Notes under the pieces: model-generated
The model's database searches: none
The model's input: the letters and a program-made list of their open reading frames with translations, nothing else
Told to the model about the DNA's origin: nothing
Shown here: one piece after another, positions 13,932-24,200 of the stretch
Numbering within the stretch: the first letter of the stretch is position 1
Layout of the letters: the number at the start of each line of letters is the position of its first letter
Position numbers and translations under genes: made by a program
Assembly: GCA_045600105.1 (NCBI GenBank)
Contig: JAZRXG010000041.1
Span: forward strand, 1-64,000
DNA: 64,000 nt
Direction of reading: 5' to 3'
Source: UBA1206 sp045600105
GTDB taxonomy: Bacteria; Bacillota; Clostridia; Oscillospirales; CAG-382

Positions 13932-15773
13932 ATGAAGCTGCTTATTATTGCCGAAGAACGTACCGACCTTTCCGACGTTCTCGAAAAAACCGTAAATTCA
14001 AAATGCGTCACGTTTGCCGGATGCGAAGGCGAAGACGTGAAGAAATACGACGCATACTGCGTCATTTCCAACGGAAAACTTCTGTCTCCGCTTTTCCGTG
14101 AAAAACTCGAAGAAGAAGTAAAATTCGGAAAACGCGTATTCACCGTCGCTCTTCCCTCGTTTCTCGACATATATTCCGCTTCGGCGATCAGCACCACGAG
14201 AAGCAGGCTCGTCTGCGTCGATGACGGCATCGACGGGTTTGACGTCGGCGATATCGTTGACGACGAATGCAATCTCACTGACCAGCCTTATTGGCTGCCG
14301 TCGGGAGCAAGGCCTCTTTTCGTTTATAAAACGCACCTTATCGCTCATCGCCATACGTCGTCGGCACGTGACGATATAATGAAAGATTCAAAGCACGGCA
14401 TATGGATGTGCGGTGACAACGTCATGATGACGTCGTTCCGCATCGCCGATTTCAACAAAGCCCGATTCGCTCCGAGGGAAAGCTGGAAAAAGCTCATCAC
14501 GTACGTCACGAAATGGCTCACCGGTGTTTCTCCCGCGTTATATCCGTCGCCTATATGTGTTTACGACCGCGAAAAAACGGTACTCGAAGCCGCCAAACGC
14601 GGAACGGAATGGCTGAAGCGTTTTCTCGTCTCGGACGGAAAAGGCGGCATACGCGAAGGGCTCAGGCACGAAGTGACTCACACGGGAAAGCAGATGATCG
14701 CAGACGCGATCCGCACCGACTGCAGCGGCGAAGCCTCGGGCGCGTTCGGCTTTATCGCCCGCGTAAACGATGACAAAGAAGCAGCGGAAATCAGCAGATA
14801 TCTCAAAGATTTCGTTTTCGGCCCCATGCAGATAAAGGGCGGCATCTTCGACGGTATGCTTCGCTGGACCGACAGCGCGTGGACCGTCTGTTATCCCGAC
14901 GACGCCGCGAGAGCGATGATACCCACTCTTATTGAAAACTATCTGTTCGGCGAAAACGTACACGAAGCCGAACTGAAAAAGGCTCTTGATTTTCTTCTGA
15001 AGCTGACGAGCGCCGACGGTACCCCGAAAGCGAGATTCGACTGCCTGAACTCGACCGAAGAAACGCTCACATCTCTTTCAAACGCCGCAAACGGTTATCC
15101 GAGCGCTCATTATTCGGCATATTACCACGCGTCCCTCCTGCTCGGCTGCCTCTGCTTCGGCGAGAATAAATACCTTGACGCCGCGAAACGCGGACTCGAG
15201 ACGCTGATGACGCTTTATCCCGATACCAAGAGAGAGCAAAGCGAGACCGAGGAAGAATGCCGTCTCGTCTTCCCTCTTGCCATGCTTTACGGCATCACGA
15301 AAGACGAAAAGCACCTTGCTTATCTTGAGCGCGTCACTGCGGACATAACGTCACACCGTCATCCGAACGGCGGGATATGCGAATGGGATACCGGTTACAA
15401 AGCGTCGTGCTCGCGTGAATCTACCGGCGAATGCTCGGTGCTGACCGAAAACGGCGACCCCGTTGCCGATCTGCTCTATTCGGTAAACTGGCTGCCGATG
15501 GGCTGCGCGTGGGCGTACTACGTCACCAAAGACGAAAAGTACGACCTTCTCTGGAAGGATATCGCTTCGTTCTTCACGAAAGTGCAGACGGATAGCGAAG
15601 ACGTTCTTCTCGACGGATGCTGGAACCGTGCCTTTGACCTCGAACTGTGCGAACCTTACGCCGCGCCGCATGACGTGGGCTGGGGACCGCTCGCGAGCGA
15701 AACGGGCTGGACGGATTCCGAAATAATCATGGGACTTCTTCTCCCCGAGCTCATCAAAAAATCAGGTAAATAA
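13932..15773 (+). CDS. Uncharacterised protein, putative alpha/alpha-barrel glycosidase-like
   Basis: 613 residues, no signal peptide, so probably cytoplasmic. Residues 1-180 look like a small alpha/beta domain with IWMCGDNVMMTSFRIADFNKA. From about 205 on there are repeated helix pairs with aromatic Gly-rich turns (GGIFDGMLRWTDSAWTVCYPDDAARA, HRHPNGGICEWDTGYKA, WGPLASETGWTDSEI) like the six-hairpin (alpha/alpha)6 glycosidase and lyase folds. It is mono-cistronic, between a strong promoter and a terminator. I cannot name the family. A carbohydrate-active role is inferred from fold and the nearby GT84/GH94 gene only. Confidence 0.6.
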   Translation: MKLLIIAEERTDLSDVLEKTVNSKCVTFAGCEGEDVKKYDAYCVISNGKLLSPLFREKLEEEVKFGKRVFTVALPSFLDIYSASAISTTRSRLVCVDDGIDGFDVGDIVDDECNLTDQPYWLPSGARPLFVYKTHLIAHRHTSSARDDIMKDSKHGIWMCGDNVMMTSFRIADFNKARFAPRESWKKLITYVTKWLTGVSPALYPSPICVYDREKTVLEAAKRGTEWLKRFLVSDGKGGIREGLRHEVTHTGKQMIADAIRTDCSGEASGAFGFIARVNDDKEAAEISRYLKDFVFGPMQIKGGIFDGMLRWTDSAWTVCYPDDAARAMIPTLIENYLFGENVHEAELKKALDFLLKLTSADGTPKARFDCLNSTEETLTSLSNAANGYPSAHYSAYYHASLLLGCLCFGENKYLDAAKRGLETLMTLYPDTKREQSETEEECRLVFPLAMLYGITKDEKHLAYLERVTADITSHRHPNGGICEWDTGYKASCSRESTGECSVLTENGDPVADLLYSVNWLPMGCAWAYYVTKDEKYDLLWKDIASFFTKVQTDSEDVLLDGCWNRAFDLELCEPYAAPHDVGWGPLASETGWTDSEIIMGLLLPELIKKSGK

Positions 15774-15780
15774 AACCATC

Positions 15781-15821
15781 CCCCCGGATAAGACGAAACG
15801 TCTTCCGAGGGGAAGTTTTTT
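15781..15821 (+). terminator. Intrinsic terminator after the 13932 gene
   Basis: CCCC-CGG-AAGACG stem with AAA loop against CGTCTT-CCG-GGGG (15781-15812), then T6. It overlaps the stop codon of the convergent gene at 15820. Confidence 0.85.
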
Positions 15822-16260
15822 ATTCGGGTGTTTTCTTTCCGAGCGTTCTGCGTCCGCAGCGGTTCGCCCAGGATTCGGTATAAAACCTGTAATAGGAAAT
15901 ATGCTTTTTCTTCCTCATTTTCACGAAATACGGAACGAACGCCCAGCATACCGACGGAAGCGCGATGAAGAGCAGATAAAACGGGCCCAGGATGACCGAC
16001 TGGATCGTGTGTCCGAATTCGTGCGCCATTACGGGCGACGACCCGATGTCGGTATTCTTTCCGCAGAAAATGAACATACCAACGCCTCCGGACGACGACT
16101 TGTTCCATTTTATCGCGGCGGCGCCGTGATAATACCGTTTTTCGCGTTTGGGGTCACGTGCAAGCAGGAACAGATAAAACGCTCCGCCCGCGATGTTCTG
16201 GACTATCCCCCAGGTCCATTGCAAAACAGTATACAGGCCTACGAAAAACACGTTTTTCAT
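15820..16260 (-). CDS. Small membrane protein with HExxH motif, putative metallopeptidase
   Basis: 146 residues from ATG 16260, one base after the TGA of the thioesterase gene, so translation is coupled. Two hydrophobic stretches (about 3-32 and 90-112) flank VMAHEFGHTIQS, a textbook HExxH zinc site. The C-terminal YTESWAN motif recurs in similar small clostridial proteins. The size is far below M48 or M50 peptidases and no third zinc ligand is certain. It may be a minimal membrane protease or a degenerate one. Last gene of a three-gene operon. Confidence 0.6.
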   Translation of the reverse strand: MKNVFFVGLYTVLQWTWGIVQNIAGGAFYLFLLARDPKREKRYYHGAAAIKWNKSSSGGVGMFIFCGKNTDIGSSPVMAHEFGHTIQSVILGPFYLLFIALPSVCWAFVPYFVKMRKKKHISYYRFYTESWANRCGRRTLGKKTPE

Positions 16261-16261
16261 A

Positions 16262-16660
16262 TCACTTCGCAAGATGCGCGCCCGTCGTGTTCACCACGGC
16301 AAGCAGGGTCCCGTTCTCGTCGGTTATGTTGACGCGGTAAAAGCAATTGCGTTTTCCGTCCTTAAGGAGCTCGCTTTCGCCTATCATTCGTTTTCCCCTG
16401 CAGATATTCAGGTAACTTATGGTGCTGACCGTCGTCACGGTGAGCACGTCTTTTCCCGAGTTCGTCGCCACGGCGAAAACGAAATCGGCAAGCGTATAAG
16501 CGACACCGCCCATTATTTCGCCGGCGGCGTTGAGATGCCTTTCGTCAAGGTCAAGGGCGCATTTCGCGTAATGATCTCCGACTTCGAGTATCTCTATCCC
16601 CGTCGCCTTCGTTGCGTATATGTCTTTTGAAAAAAACTCTTTTGCTTCTTCAAGTGTCAT
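16262..16660 (-). CDS. PaaI-family hotdog-fold acyl-CoA thioesterase
   Basis: 132 residues. The hotdog motif LNAAGEIMGGVAYTLADFVFAVATN (about 43-67) is that of PaaI-type thioesterases (usual form HxNxxGxxHGG); here the His before GG is Met, so activity may be altered. TVSTISYLN and GKRNCFYRVNITDENGTLLAVVNTT complete the fold. Its substrate is unknown. The ATG overlaps the TAA of the carboxypeptidase gene by one base (TAATG). Confidence 0.82.
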   Translation of the reverse strand: MTLEEAKEFFSKDIYATKATGIEILEVGDHYAKCALDLDERHLNAAGEIMGGVAYTLADFVFAVATNSGKDVLTVTTVSTISYLNICRGKRMIGESELLKDGKRNCFYRVNITDENGTLLAVVNTTGAHLAK

Positions 16661-18159
16661 TACAGTCCGTACACCTCAGTGAATTTTTTCGCAAGATATT
16701 CAACGAAATACTCCGGATCGAATTTGCCGCAGACAGATTCGAACAGCTCGACGGGATCCTTCATGCAGCCGAATTTCCAGATCTTTTCCTCAAACCACGC
16801 GTTTATCTTTGAAAGATCGCCCGATCTTACGGAACCGTATACGTCGAATTCCTTGTTCATCTCGTTCAGATACTGCGCGCCGTAAGCGGAGCCGATGGCA
16901 TAGGACGGGAAATAGCCGATGTTGCCGTTCGACCAGTGCGAGTCCTGAAGAACGCCGCTTCTGTCGTCGGGAACATCGAGTCCGAGGTATTCTTTATAAA
17001 GCGCGTTCCACGCGTCCGGCATATCGTGAGCGTTCAGAGTACCTGCAAACATGCGCTTTTCGAGCTCGTAGCGTATCATAATGTGCAGACAGTAGGTAAG
17101 CTCGTCCGCTTCGGTACGGATGAGGGAAGGGCCGGATCTGTTCACCATGCGGTAGAACTCATCGTCGGTGACACCTTCAAGCTCGGTCGGATATTTTTCC
17201 TTGAGGAAGCCGAAAAGGATGGCGCAGAATTCTCTGCTTCTGCCGATGATGTTTTCATAGAATCTCGACTGGCTTTCGTGTATCGCCATCGAAACGCCGC
17301 CTCCGAGGGGCGAGAACTGAAGCTCGTCGCCGGTGTGGAGCTCGTAGAGAGCGTGACCGCCCTCGTGTACGACGGAATAAAGCGACGACGTGAGCCAGTC
17401 TTCTTTATAATGCGTCGTGATGCGTACGTCGTATTTGCTGAAATTGGTGGTGAACGGGTGCTCGGTCTCGCCGATTATGCATCTCTTTTTGTCGATGCAC
17501 ATAACGTCCATGATGAAATCGGAAAACTCGCGCTGCTTGGATATATCGAATTTCTGCTTGAGCTTGTCGTCGCTGACCTTGTCCGCGTTTGCGACGACCT
17601 TTTTGATGAGAGGAACGAGCTTTGCGCGAAGGAGCGCGAAGAAATCGTCGCAGGTCTTCACGGTAAGTCCGCGCTCGTACATGTCGAGCATGGTTTCGTA
17701 CGGTTCTTTGTCGGGCTCGATATATTTCGCGATACGCTTGACGGTGTCGAACATCTTCTGCAGATACGGTTCGAACATCGCGTAGTCGTTCTTTTCCTTC
17801 GCCTCGTGCCATACGGCGTCGGCTTCGTTCTGGATGTTCGTCCACGCGATATATTCGTCAACGGGTATGCGGCGGGTTCTGTCGTATTCACGGTAAAGCT
17901 CGGTCACCTTGCGTTTTGTGACGTCGTCGAGCTCGTCCTTGCAAGACATGAGCGTTTCTATCATTTCGTTCGTCTCTTTTGACGTGGTGAGCTCATAGCT
18001 CATCCTCGAAAGTTCGGAAAGCGTGACGCTCCTTGCCTTGAGAGAATCCTTGGGAGCGATAGTGGACGCGTCGTAATATATAAGTCCCATCGCGTGTCCG
18101 AGCGAGAAGTTCGTTTTTTCAAAAGACGCGAGTTTTTCGAGTGCTTCGTTCTTCGTCAT
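16660..18159 (-). CDS. Carboxypeptidase, M32 family (Taq type)
   Basis: 499 residues, full family length. Zinc motif HEGGHALYE near residue 265 (HExxH with Gly), preceded by DVRITTHYKEDWLTSSLYSVV and followed by the HESQSRFYEN and GRSREF segments that carry the third ligand. These are all signatures of M32 metallocarboxypeptidases. A cytoplasmic enzyme that trims peptides from the C-terminus. GGAGG ribosome site; it heads the operon with the thioesterase and HExxH genes. Confidence 0.95.
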   Translation of the reverse strand: MTKNEALEKLASFEKTNFSLGHAMGLIYYDASTIAPKDSLKARSVTLSELSRMSYELTTSKETNEMIETLMSCKDELDDVTKRKVTELYREYDRTRRIPVDEYIAWTNIQNEADAVWHEAKEKNDYAMFEPYLQKMFDTVKRIAKYIEPDKEPYETMLDMYERGLTVKTCDDFFALLRAKLVPLIKKVVANADKVSDDKLKQKFDISKQREFSDFIMDVMCIDKKRCIIGETEHPFTTNFSKYDVRITTHYKEDWLTSSLYSVVHEGGHALYELHTGDELQFSPLGGGVSMAIHESQSRFYENIIGRSREFCAILFGFLKEKYPTELEGVTDDEFYRMVNRSGPSLIRTEADELTYCLHIMIRYELEKRMFAGTLNAHDMPDAWNALYKEYLGLDVPDDRSGVLQDSHWSNGNIGYFPSYAIGSAYGAQYLNEMNKEFDVYGSVRSGDLSKINAWFEEKIWKFGCMKDPVELFESVCGKFDPEYFVEYLAKKFTEVYGL

Positions 18160-18180
18160 GAAATTTCCTCCGTAAATAAA

Positions 18181-18213
18181 ATCAGATTCAGTAAATTCTT
18201 AACTGAATCCGAT
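18181..18213 (-). terminator. Terminator after the glucan-synthase-like gene
   Basis: Stem of 12 positions (18181-18192 with 18202-18213, one mismatch in DNA that is G-T on the minus strand), followed on the minus strand by TTTTATTT. It lies 24 bp beyond the stop at 18237. Confidence 0.75.
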
Positions 18214-18236
18214 TATATATTAACGGAAACGATTTG

Positions 18237-21200
18237 TCAAGTGACGGGAGGGAGCTTTATGATATGCTCGCCTTTCGGTATATCGAGCGGAAAAACGCAC
18301 GCATTTCCGTCAAGCGTCGCGCATTTTTCGCGCTTTGAAGAAATCACCTTGAGCTTATAGCCGTTCCTCTCGGTGATAAAGGTATATTCCCTGAGCGGTT
18401 TTACCGAGACCGTGTTGAAACCGTTCGTGAAATCAAGTCCGAGAACGACCTCGGTCATTATCCTGAAATACCACGAAGCCGAACCCGTATACCAGCTCCA
18501 GCCGCCTCTGCCGCTCGAATAAATATCTGCCGGAATAACGTATGATTCGAGCTTGTATACGTCGGATGAAGAATGCGAATACGGCATTATCGAATCGAGG
18601 ACTTCGATCGCCTTTGCGTATTCCCCGACAGACGCAAGTCCCCACACGCCCCACAGAGCGCCGTGAGTGTACTGACCGCCGTTCTCGCGAATGCCTTGCG
18701 GATACGCCGAAATATAGCCGGCGTCGATTTTGTCAAACGGCGGATCGAACAGACGGAATATCTTTTTGTCCTTGTCAAACAGTCTTCCATACGCCGTGTC
18801 CATTGCCTTGATGGTCCTTTCGTTCTTCCCCATCACTATCGCGGCAAAGCTCTGACTCAGCAGATCGATCTTACATTCCTTAGCGTTTTCGACTCCGAAA
18901 AACGTGCCGTCATCGAATGTTCCTCTCGGATATCTGTCTCCGTCCCACACACCGTTCACGGCACTTACGGTCTCGAAGCATATTTCTTCAAGATACGAAC
19001 GGCTTTTCGGGTCTTTCATGAGTTCGCACATAGGAATAAACGCTTTTGCCGCAAGTGACAGAAACAGAGTCGAAAACACCGATTCACCTTTTCCTTTTTC
19101 ACCTGCCGCCGAAATTCCGTCGTTCCAGTCGCAGCTTCCCATAAGGCACAGTCTGTGCTCTCCCGTGCGGCTGTACGCACGGAATATCGCGCGCAGGCAA
19201 TGCATATAAAGGCTTTCACGGTCTTTCGCGTATTCCGGCGTTTCGTATCTTTCATTTTCTTCAAGAGGCGGCGAACACATATACGGAAGCCTTTTCGTGA
19301 GAACCGAAATATCGCCCGTCTTCCTGACGTAGTCCGCGCACACGAACGGCAGAAAGAGCAGGTCGTCCGAGCACTTGCTCCTTATTCCGTGGCTTTTTCC
19401 GTTATCGGGGAACCACCAGTGCATGACGTCGCCTTCGCGGTACTGATGCGCCGCCGAGCGGAAAAGATGCGTCTTTACGACGTCGGGACGCGAATAGACG
19501 AGGCAAAGGCAGTCCTGAAGCTGATCTCTGAAGCCGAACGCGCCGCCCGTCTGGTAGAATCCCGTCTTTCCGAAAAATCTCGAGAACGCCGTCTGATACG
19601 GTGAAAACACGCGGTATATCGCGTCTGCTTCTCCGTTATCGGTATAAAGCCCGTGAGGAGGAATGAACGAATACGCATACCTCACGGCTTTTTCGCATTC
19701 TTCGTCAAAACGCCGCCTGTCAAAAAGCGAAATTATCTTTTCAGCTGACTCGATGCACGGTGCAGCACCGAGCAAATACAACGACTCGCTTTCTTCGCTC
19801 ACGCACCATACCGACGACGGATCGTTTTCATCTATCTCGTATTCGTTCCCCGTATGGCACGATGCGTTTCCGATCCCTTTGATAAACGCGGCATACGACG
19901 AATACGGCGCTTTCAACCCTTTGAAAAACGCTTTTCTTCCGCTTTTGGTTATCCCGACACAGCTTCTTTCGGAAGGCGTCACGCGGTAAGCGGTCTTCAC
20001 GATTTTGCCGTAAAAATCGACTTTGATGAGCTTGATCGGAAACGACGGAGAAACGCAGACCGTGACCGTATAATCCGCTCCGGGAACAGCGCCGTAGTAT
20101 ATCGCTTTTCCCGGTCGGAATTCGACCCTTTCGGAGATCGCGACGATATCGTATATTCCGCTTTCGGTGTAAGCGAGCAGTCTTTCGCCGTAACATTCCG
20201 AATACGGGTCGCCGTCAAAACGTGATATTCGTTTGTCGTGCGCGTTGCCGAAAAACGTAAATCCGAGCGTTTTTGAAGTCAGAACGGTACCGAGTGAGCG
20301 CGACGCGAGAACGAACGAACGCGGAAGAGGATGTTTACCGCTCACCGATACGTTGTCGGCGATGATACGCTCGGTACGTTCGGAATCCGAACGTGTTTTT
20401 ATCATCTTATATTCCTTGCTTTTCGGCTCGTCACGCGGACAAAGCGAATCGGATTCATGAAAGATCGCCGAATACGATCTGATGAATTCCGTTTCTTCGT
20501 CTGTGAAAGCCGACAACGACGCGATAAAAATACCGTTTCTCTTAAAAAGAAAACGCTCGCATCCCATTTCGGCAACGCAGTCCTTCACAAGATCCGAAAG
20601 CGGCGTCGAATAAGACGGTTCTTCATTGACGAGAAAAAGCAGTTCGCATCTTTCAAAGCTCGTCGTAAGTGCTCTGAACGCGCTGATGAAAGACGACACC
20701 GCCGAAACGCTGCCGCTTATCACGACGAGAGTCATTAACGGCACGTCGCCCGAAACACCGGATTTCCACAAAACGGAACTGTCGAACCTCTTAAAGCCTT
20801 TCACGTTTCTTTTCTCAAGACATCGCGAAACGCATATATCCGCAAGCTCGGTCATTGCCGCCGCGGAAGCAGGATTTTGCGGTGAAACGCGCAGATCCCT
20901 GACCCAAGAAACGCATTCCGAAACACCGTATGACGGAACGATGAGAAACGTGACTTCGTTTCTGCGCGGGACTTCGGTCTTCACGAAGCAGGCCGGGTTC
21001 ACACACGTTCCCGTTTTTTGGTCATAAGGAACTTCGAACAGACTTCCGTCGTATCTTCTCGAATGTGCGCAAAAGCATTCTTCATCAGTCCGGAAATCAA
21101 ATTTGAGCTGCGGGTCGCAAAGCGCGACGCCGACGAGCGGGTCTTTTGAAAACGGACGGCCTTTTCGCCTGAAGATAATAACGCCCTCATCCGCGATATA

Positions 21201-24200
21201 TTCCGAAACGACGAACAGTTTTGAATACGCCGGATGCGACGCGTATTTTTCCGCCTTGTCGAGCACGGGACGAAAATACATACATATCTTCGTTTTCTTT
21301 GAGTTATCGGTCCTGACGTTTATGACGAACGCCTTTCCGTCGTCGGATAAGCCGTAACGTACCACAGACGGACACGACGGATCGGCAGAAACGAGCGAAA
21401 AACCGTGTTTTTCTTTTCTGACCGTCACATTGGTTCCGGGACTCGGAAATACGGACGCGGCTCCATTACATACCGCGCCGAAATATATTCCGTATCCTTC
21501 GTCGTCGTTCACGCGGTATGAACCGTAACGCAATGACACGCGTCCGTCACGTGTGCAGAATATCGAGGCGTTTCCGCTTCTTATCACACCTCCGCACCGC
21601 GCGTCCTCACCTTCCTCACGTCCGTCACGGCGGAGACCATTTAACTTCACGTTTTTCGCCCTTTTATAAAGTCTTACGCCCGTCGGTATCTTTTCGTCAA
21701 GCAGCTCCGACGACGCGGCGATCCTTTTGTCACGCATGAAACGTTTTGTAAAAATTCCGTCAAAGCACACGTTTGCGCACGCGACGACAGACATACCGAT
21801 ATGGTGCGACATATAGCATCTTACGTTTTCACTTCCTTCGGTAAGATCGATCGATTCGAAAAAGCCGTATTCACCGTAGGAACCGCGTTCCGCCGTTTCT
21901 TCGAGCTGACGAACACACGCCGACACGTCGCGATTCATCATAATAAAAAGTGAGTAAGGCGAAACGACAAATTCCTTCTCGTCATACTTTTTCATCGCCA
22001 GCGAAGGAACGCCGTGCGCTTTGTACTGATAGTTCATATCCGTGTCGAATGAATAATACGCGCTTTCGGATATGCCCCAAAGTCCGTTTCGTTTATAAAT
22101 GCGCTGATTGTAAAACGCGAATTCAAGGCTTTCGTCAATGAACGAGTTCGCGGGAGTCGCGAGAAATAGCTCGGGCATAAAGTATTCGAACGCCGAGCCT
22201 GACCACGAAAGCATACCGATATAACCGTTTTTAGCGCCGACGTCACGCGAGAGCGAAAACCACATATCCGTCGGAACGATCCCGTACGCGCACAGATAAT
22301 AACAAGTCGTCCTCACTTCACTCATCAGCATATCGTAGCTTATCCCGTCAAGCCCGTTTTTTTCAGAAAACCCGAGCGAGAGAAGCTTTTTGCTTTTGTC
22401 GTAAAGGAAAGAAAAATCCGCACCGTACGCAAGAGAACGCACCCTTGACGCGGTCGCAGAGGCGCCTTGCGTGTTATATCCGTCAAGCGTTTCGGCAAGC
22501 GTGATCATCATCGTCACAAAGTTTCCGGAATCCACCGACGAAACGTATTCGTTTCCGATGACATCAAGAGAACGCGTGTCGTACCAGTTATAAAGATGCC
22601 CGCGGTACTTTTTTAGTTTTTCCACGACAAACACCGTCTTTTTCATACGTTCGACGGCATCGTCACGCGTTATGAATCCGAAATCGGCTGCCGCAGCCGT
22701 ACTCAGCAGATAAAGTCCGATGTTGGTCGGCGATGTCCTTTCGGCGCTCCTGTCAGACGGCGAAAGCTGCACGTTGTCGGGCGGAAGATAATTGCTTTTC
22801 GGACCTACTCTTTCGTCAAAATAGCGGAAAGCGTCACGTGCCCATTTGGTTATGAGCTTTTTGTTCTCGGAGCTGACTTTGACCGTTTTTTCGGGTATCA
22901 CGAACGACAAAGCGTAGGAAAGAAGCGGAAACGCAAACGTGAAAAAGCCGAAAAGCCTGAACACGGCGTTTGCGGAAAACGCAAAAAGAAGCACTCCCGC
23001 AAAAGCCGAAACGATGAGTTCGGAAACGTGACAGGCGAATCCGCTTCCCTTTCCGTCCGATTGACTGAACGTGACCCATTCAAGCAGCTTCTTTTTCGAT
23101 ACGCAGGTCCTCCATACGGTCCTTATTATCGCGTCGGCGCTTCGGTATGCGTTTTCGACAACGGACGAAAGCTGCACCGTAAGCCTTACCGCGTTTTTCC
23201 AGAGAGACGTAAATGATTTGGTGAAATACCTCCTCGGCGTGTACGCTTTGCCGAAAAGACGCGCGAAAAAAGCCGACAAAGACGGCAGAATAAGGCTGCT
23301 TTGCGATACGGCGAAAAAGAGTATCGCCTTCGCTTCGCCGAAAGCCCCCGAAAAAGCCGAAACGAATATGCCGACGGATGAAAGAAGCGGCGACGAATGA
23401 CGTATCATATTCTCGATGATCTTGAATTTTCCGACGCCGTCGATATGCTTCGATAACAGAAAATACGCGTTCTGCATATCGCCTCTTATCCATCTGTGAA
23501 GCCGAGTGAACGACGACACCGCGTTTTTCGGTCCCGAATCGGTGAAAACGACATCGGAAACGAACATACATCGGAGTATACAGCCTTCGGGTATATCGTG
23601 CGAGAGTATGCGGTTCTGCGGAAAAGCGGGAATGATATATTTGCGGAACAGCTTCACGTCGAACATGCCTTTGCCGCAGAACATACCCGTACCGAAAAGC
23701 GACTGATATCTGTCATATGACGCCCTTTCGTAAAAGCCTCCGTCCTCGGATTCGAGGAGAGTGTAATACGTCGAATAGCTCGCGCGGAATCCCGTCTTCA
23801 TCCTCGGCTGAAATATTCCGTATCCCTTCACGATCCGTCCGTCTTTCTCCAATGGTCTGTTTGCCGGATGAAGCGCGACGTTCAGAAGGTCAAGCACTCC
23901 GTTTATCGGAAGATTCGTGTCGGAGTCGAGCGTCATAACGTAGCGGATACCCGAAAGGCATCCGGCGTTCACGGTGAGCGAAAAACCGTTTCTCCCGTCA
24001 GTTATATATTCGACGAGATCGCATACCGCTCCCCTTTTGCGTTCTCTTCCTCCGTACGTACCGTCGTTCGCGTTCAGCGTTCTGTCACGCAGAAGGAACA
24101 CGAACACATCGCCGTATTTTTCGTTTAATTCCTTTATTCGTTCCGACGCGTAAAATGCAGCCGACGCGTCGGAATGAAGGCATTTTTCCTTTGAATCGGG

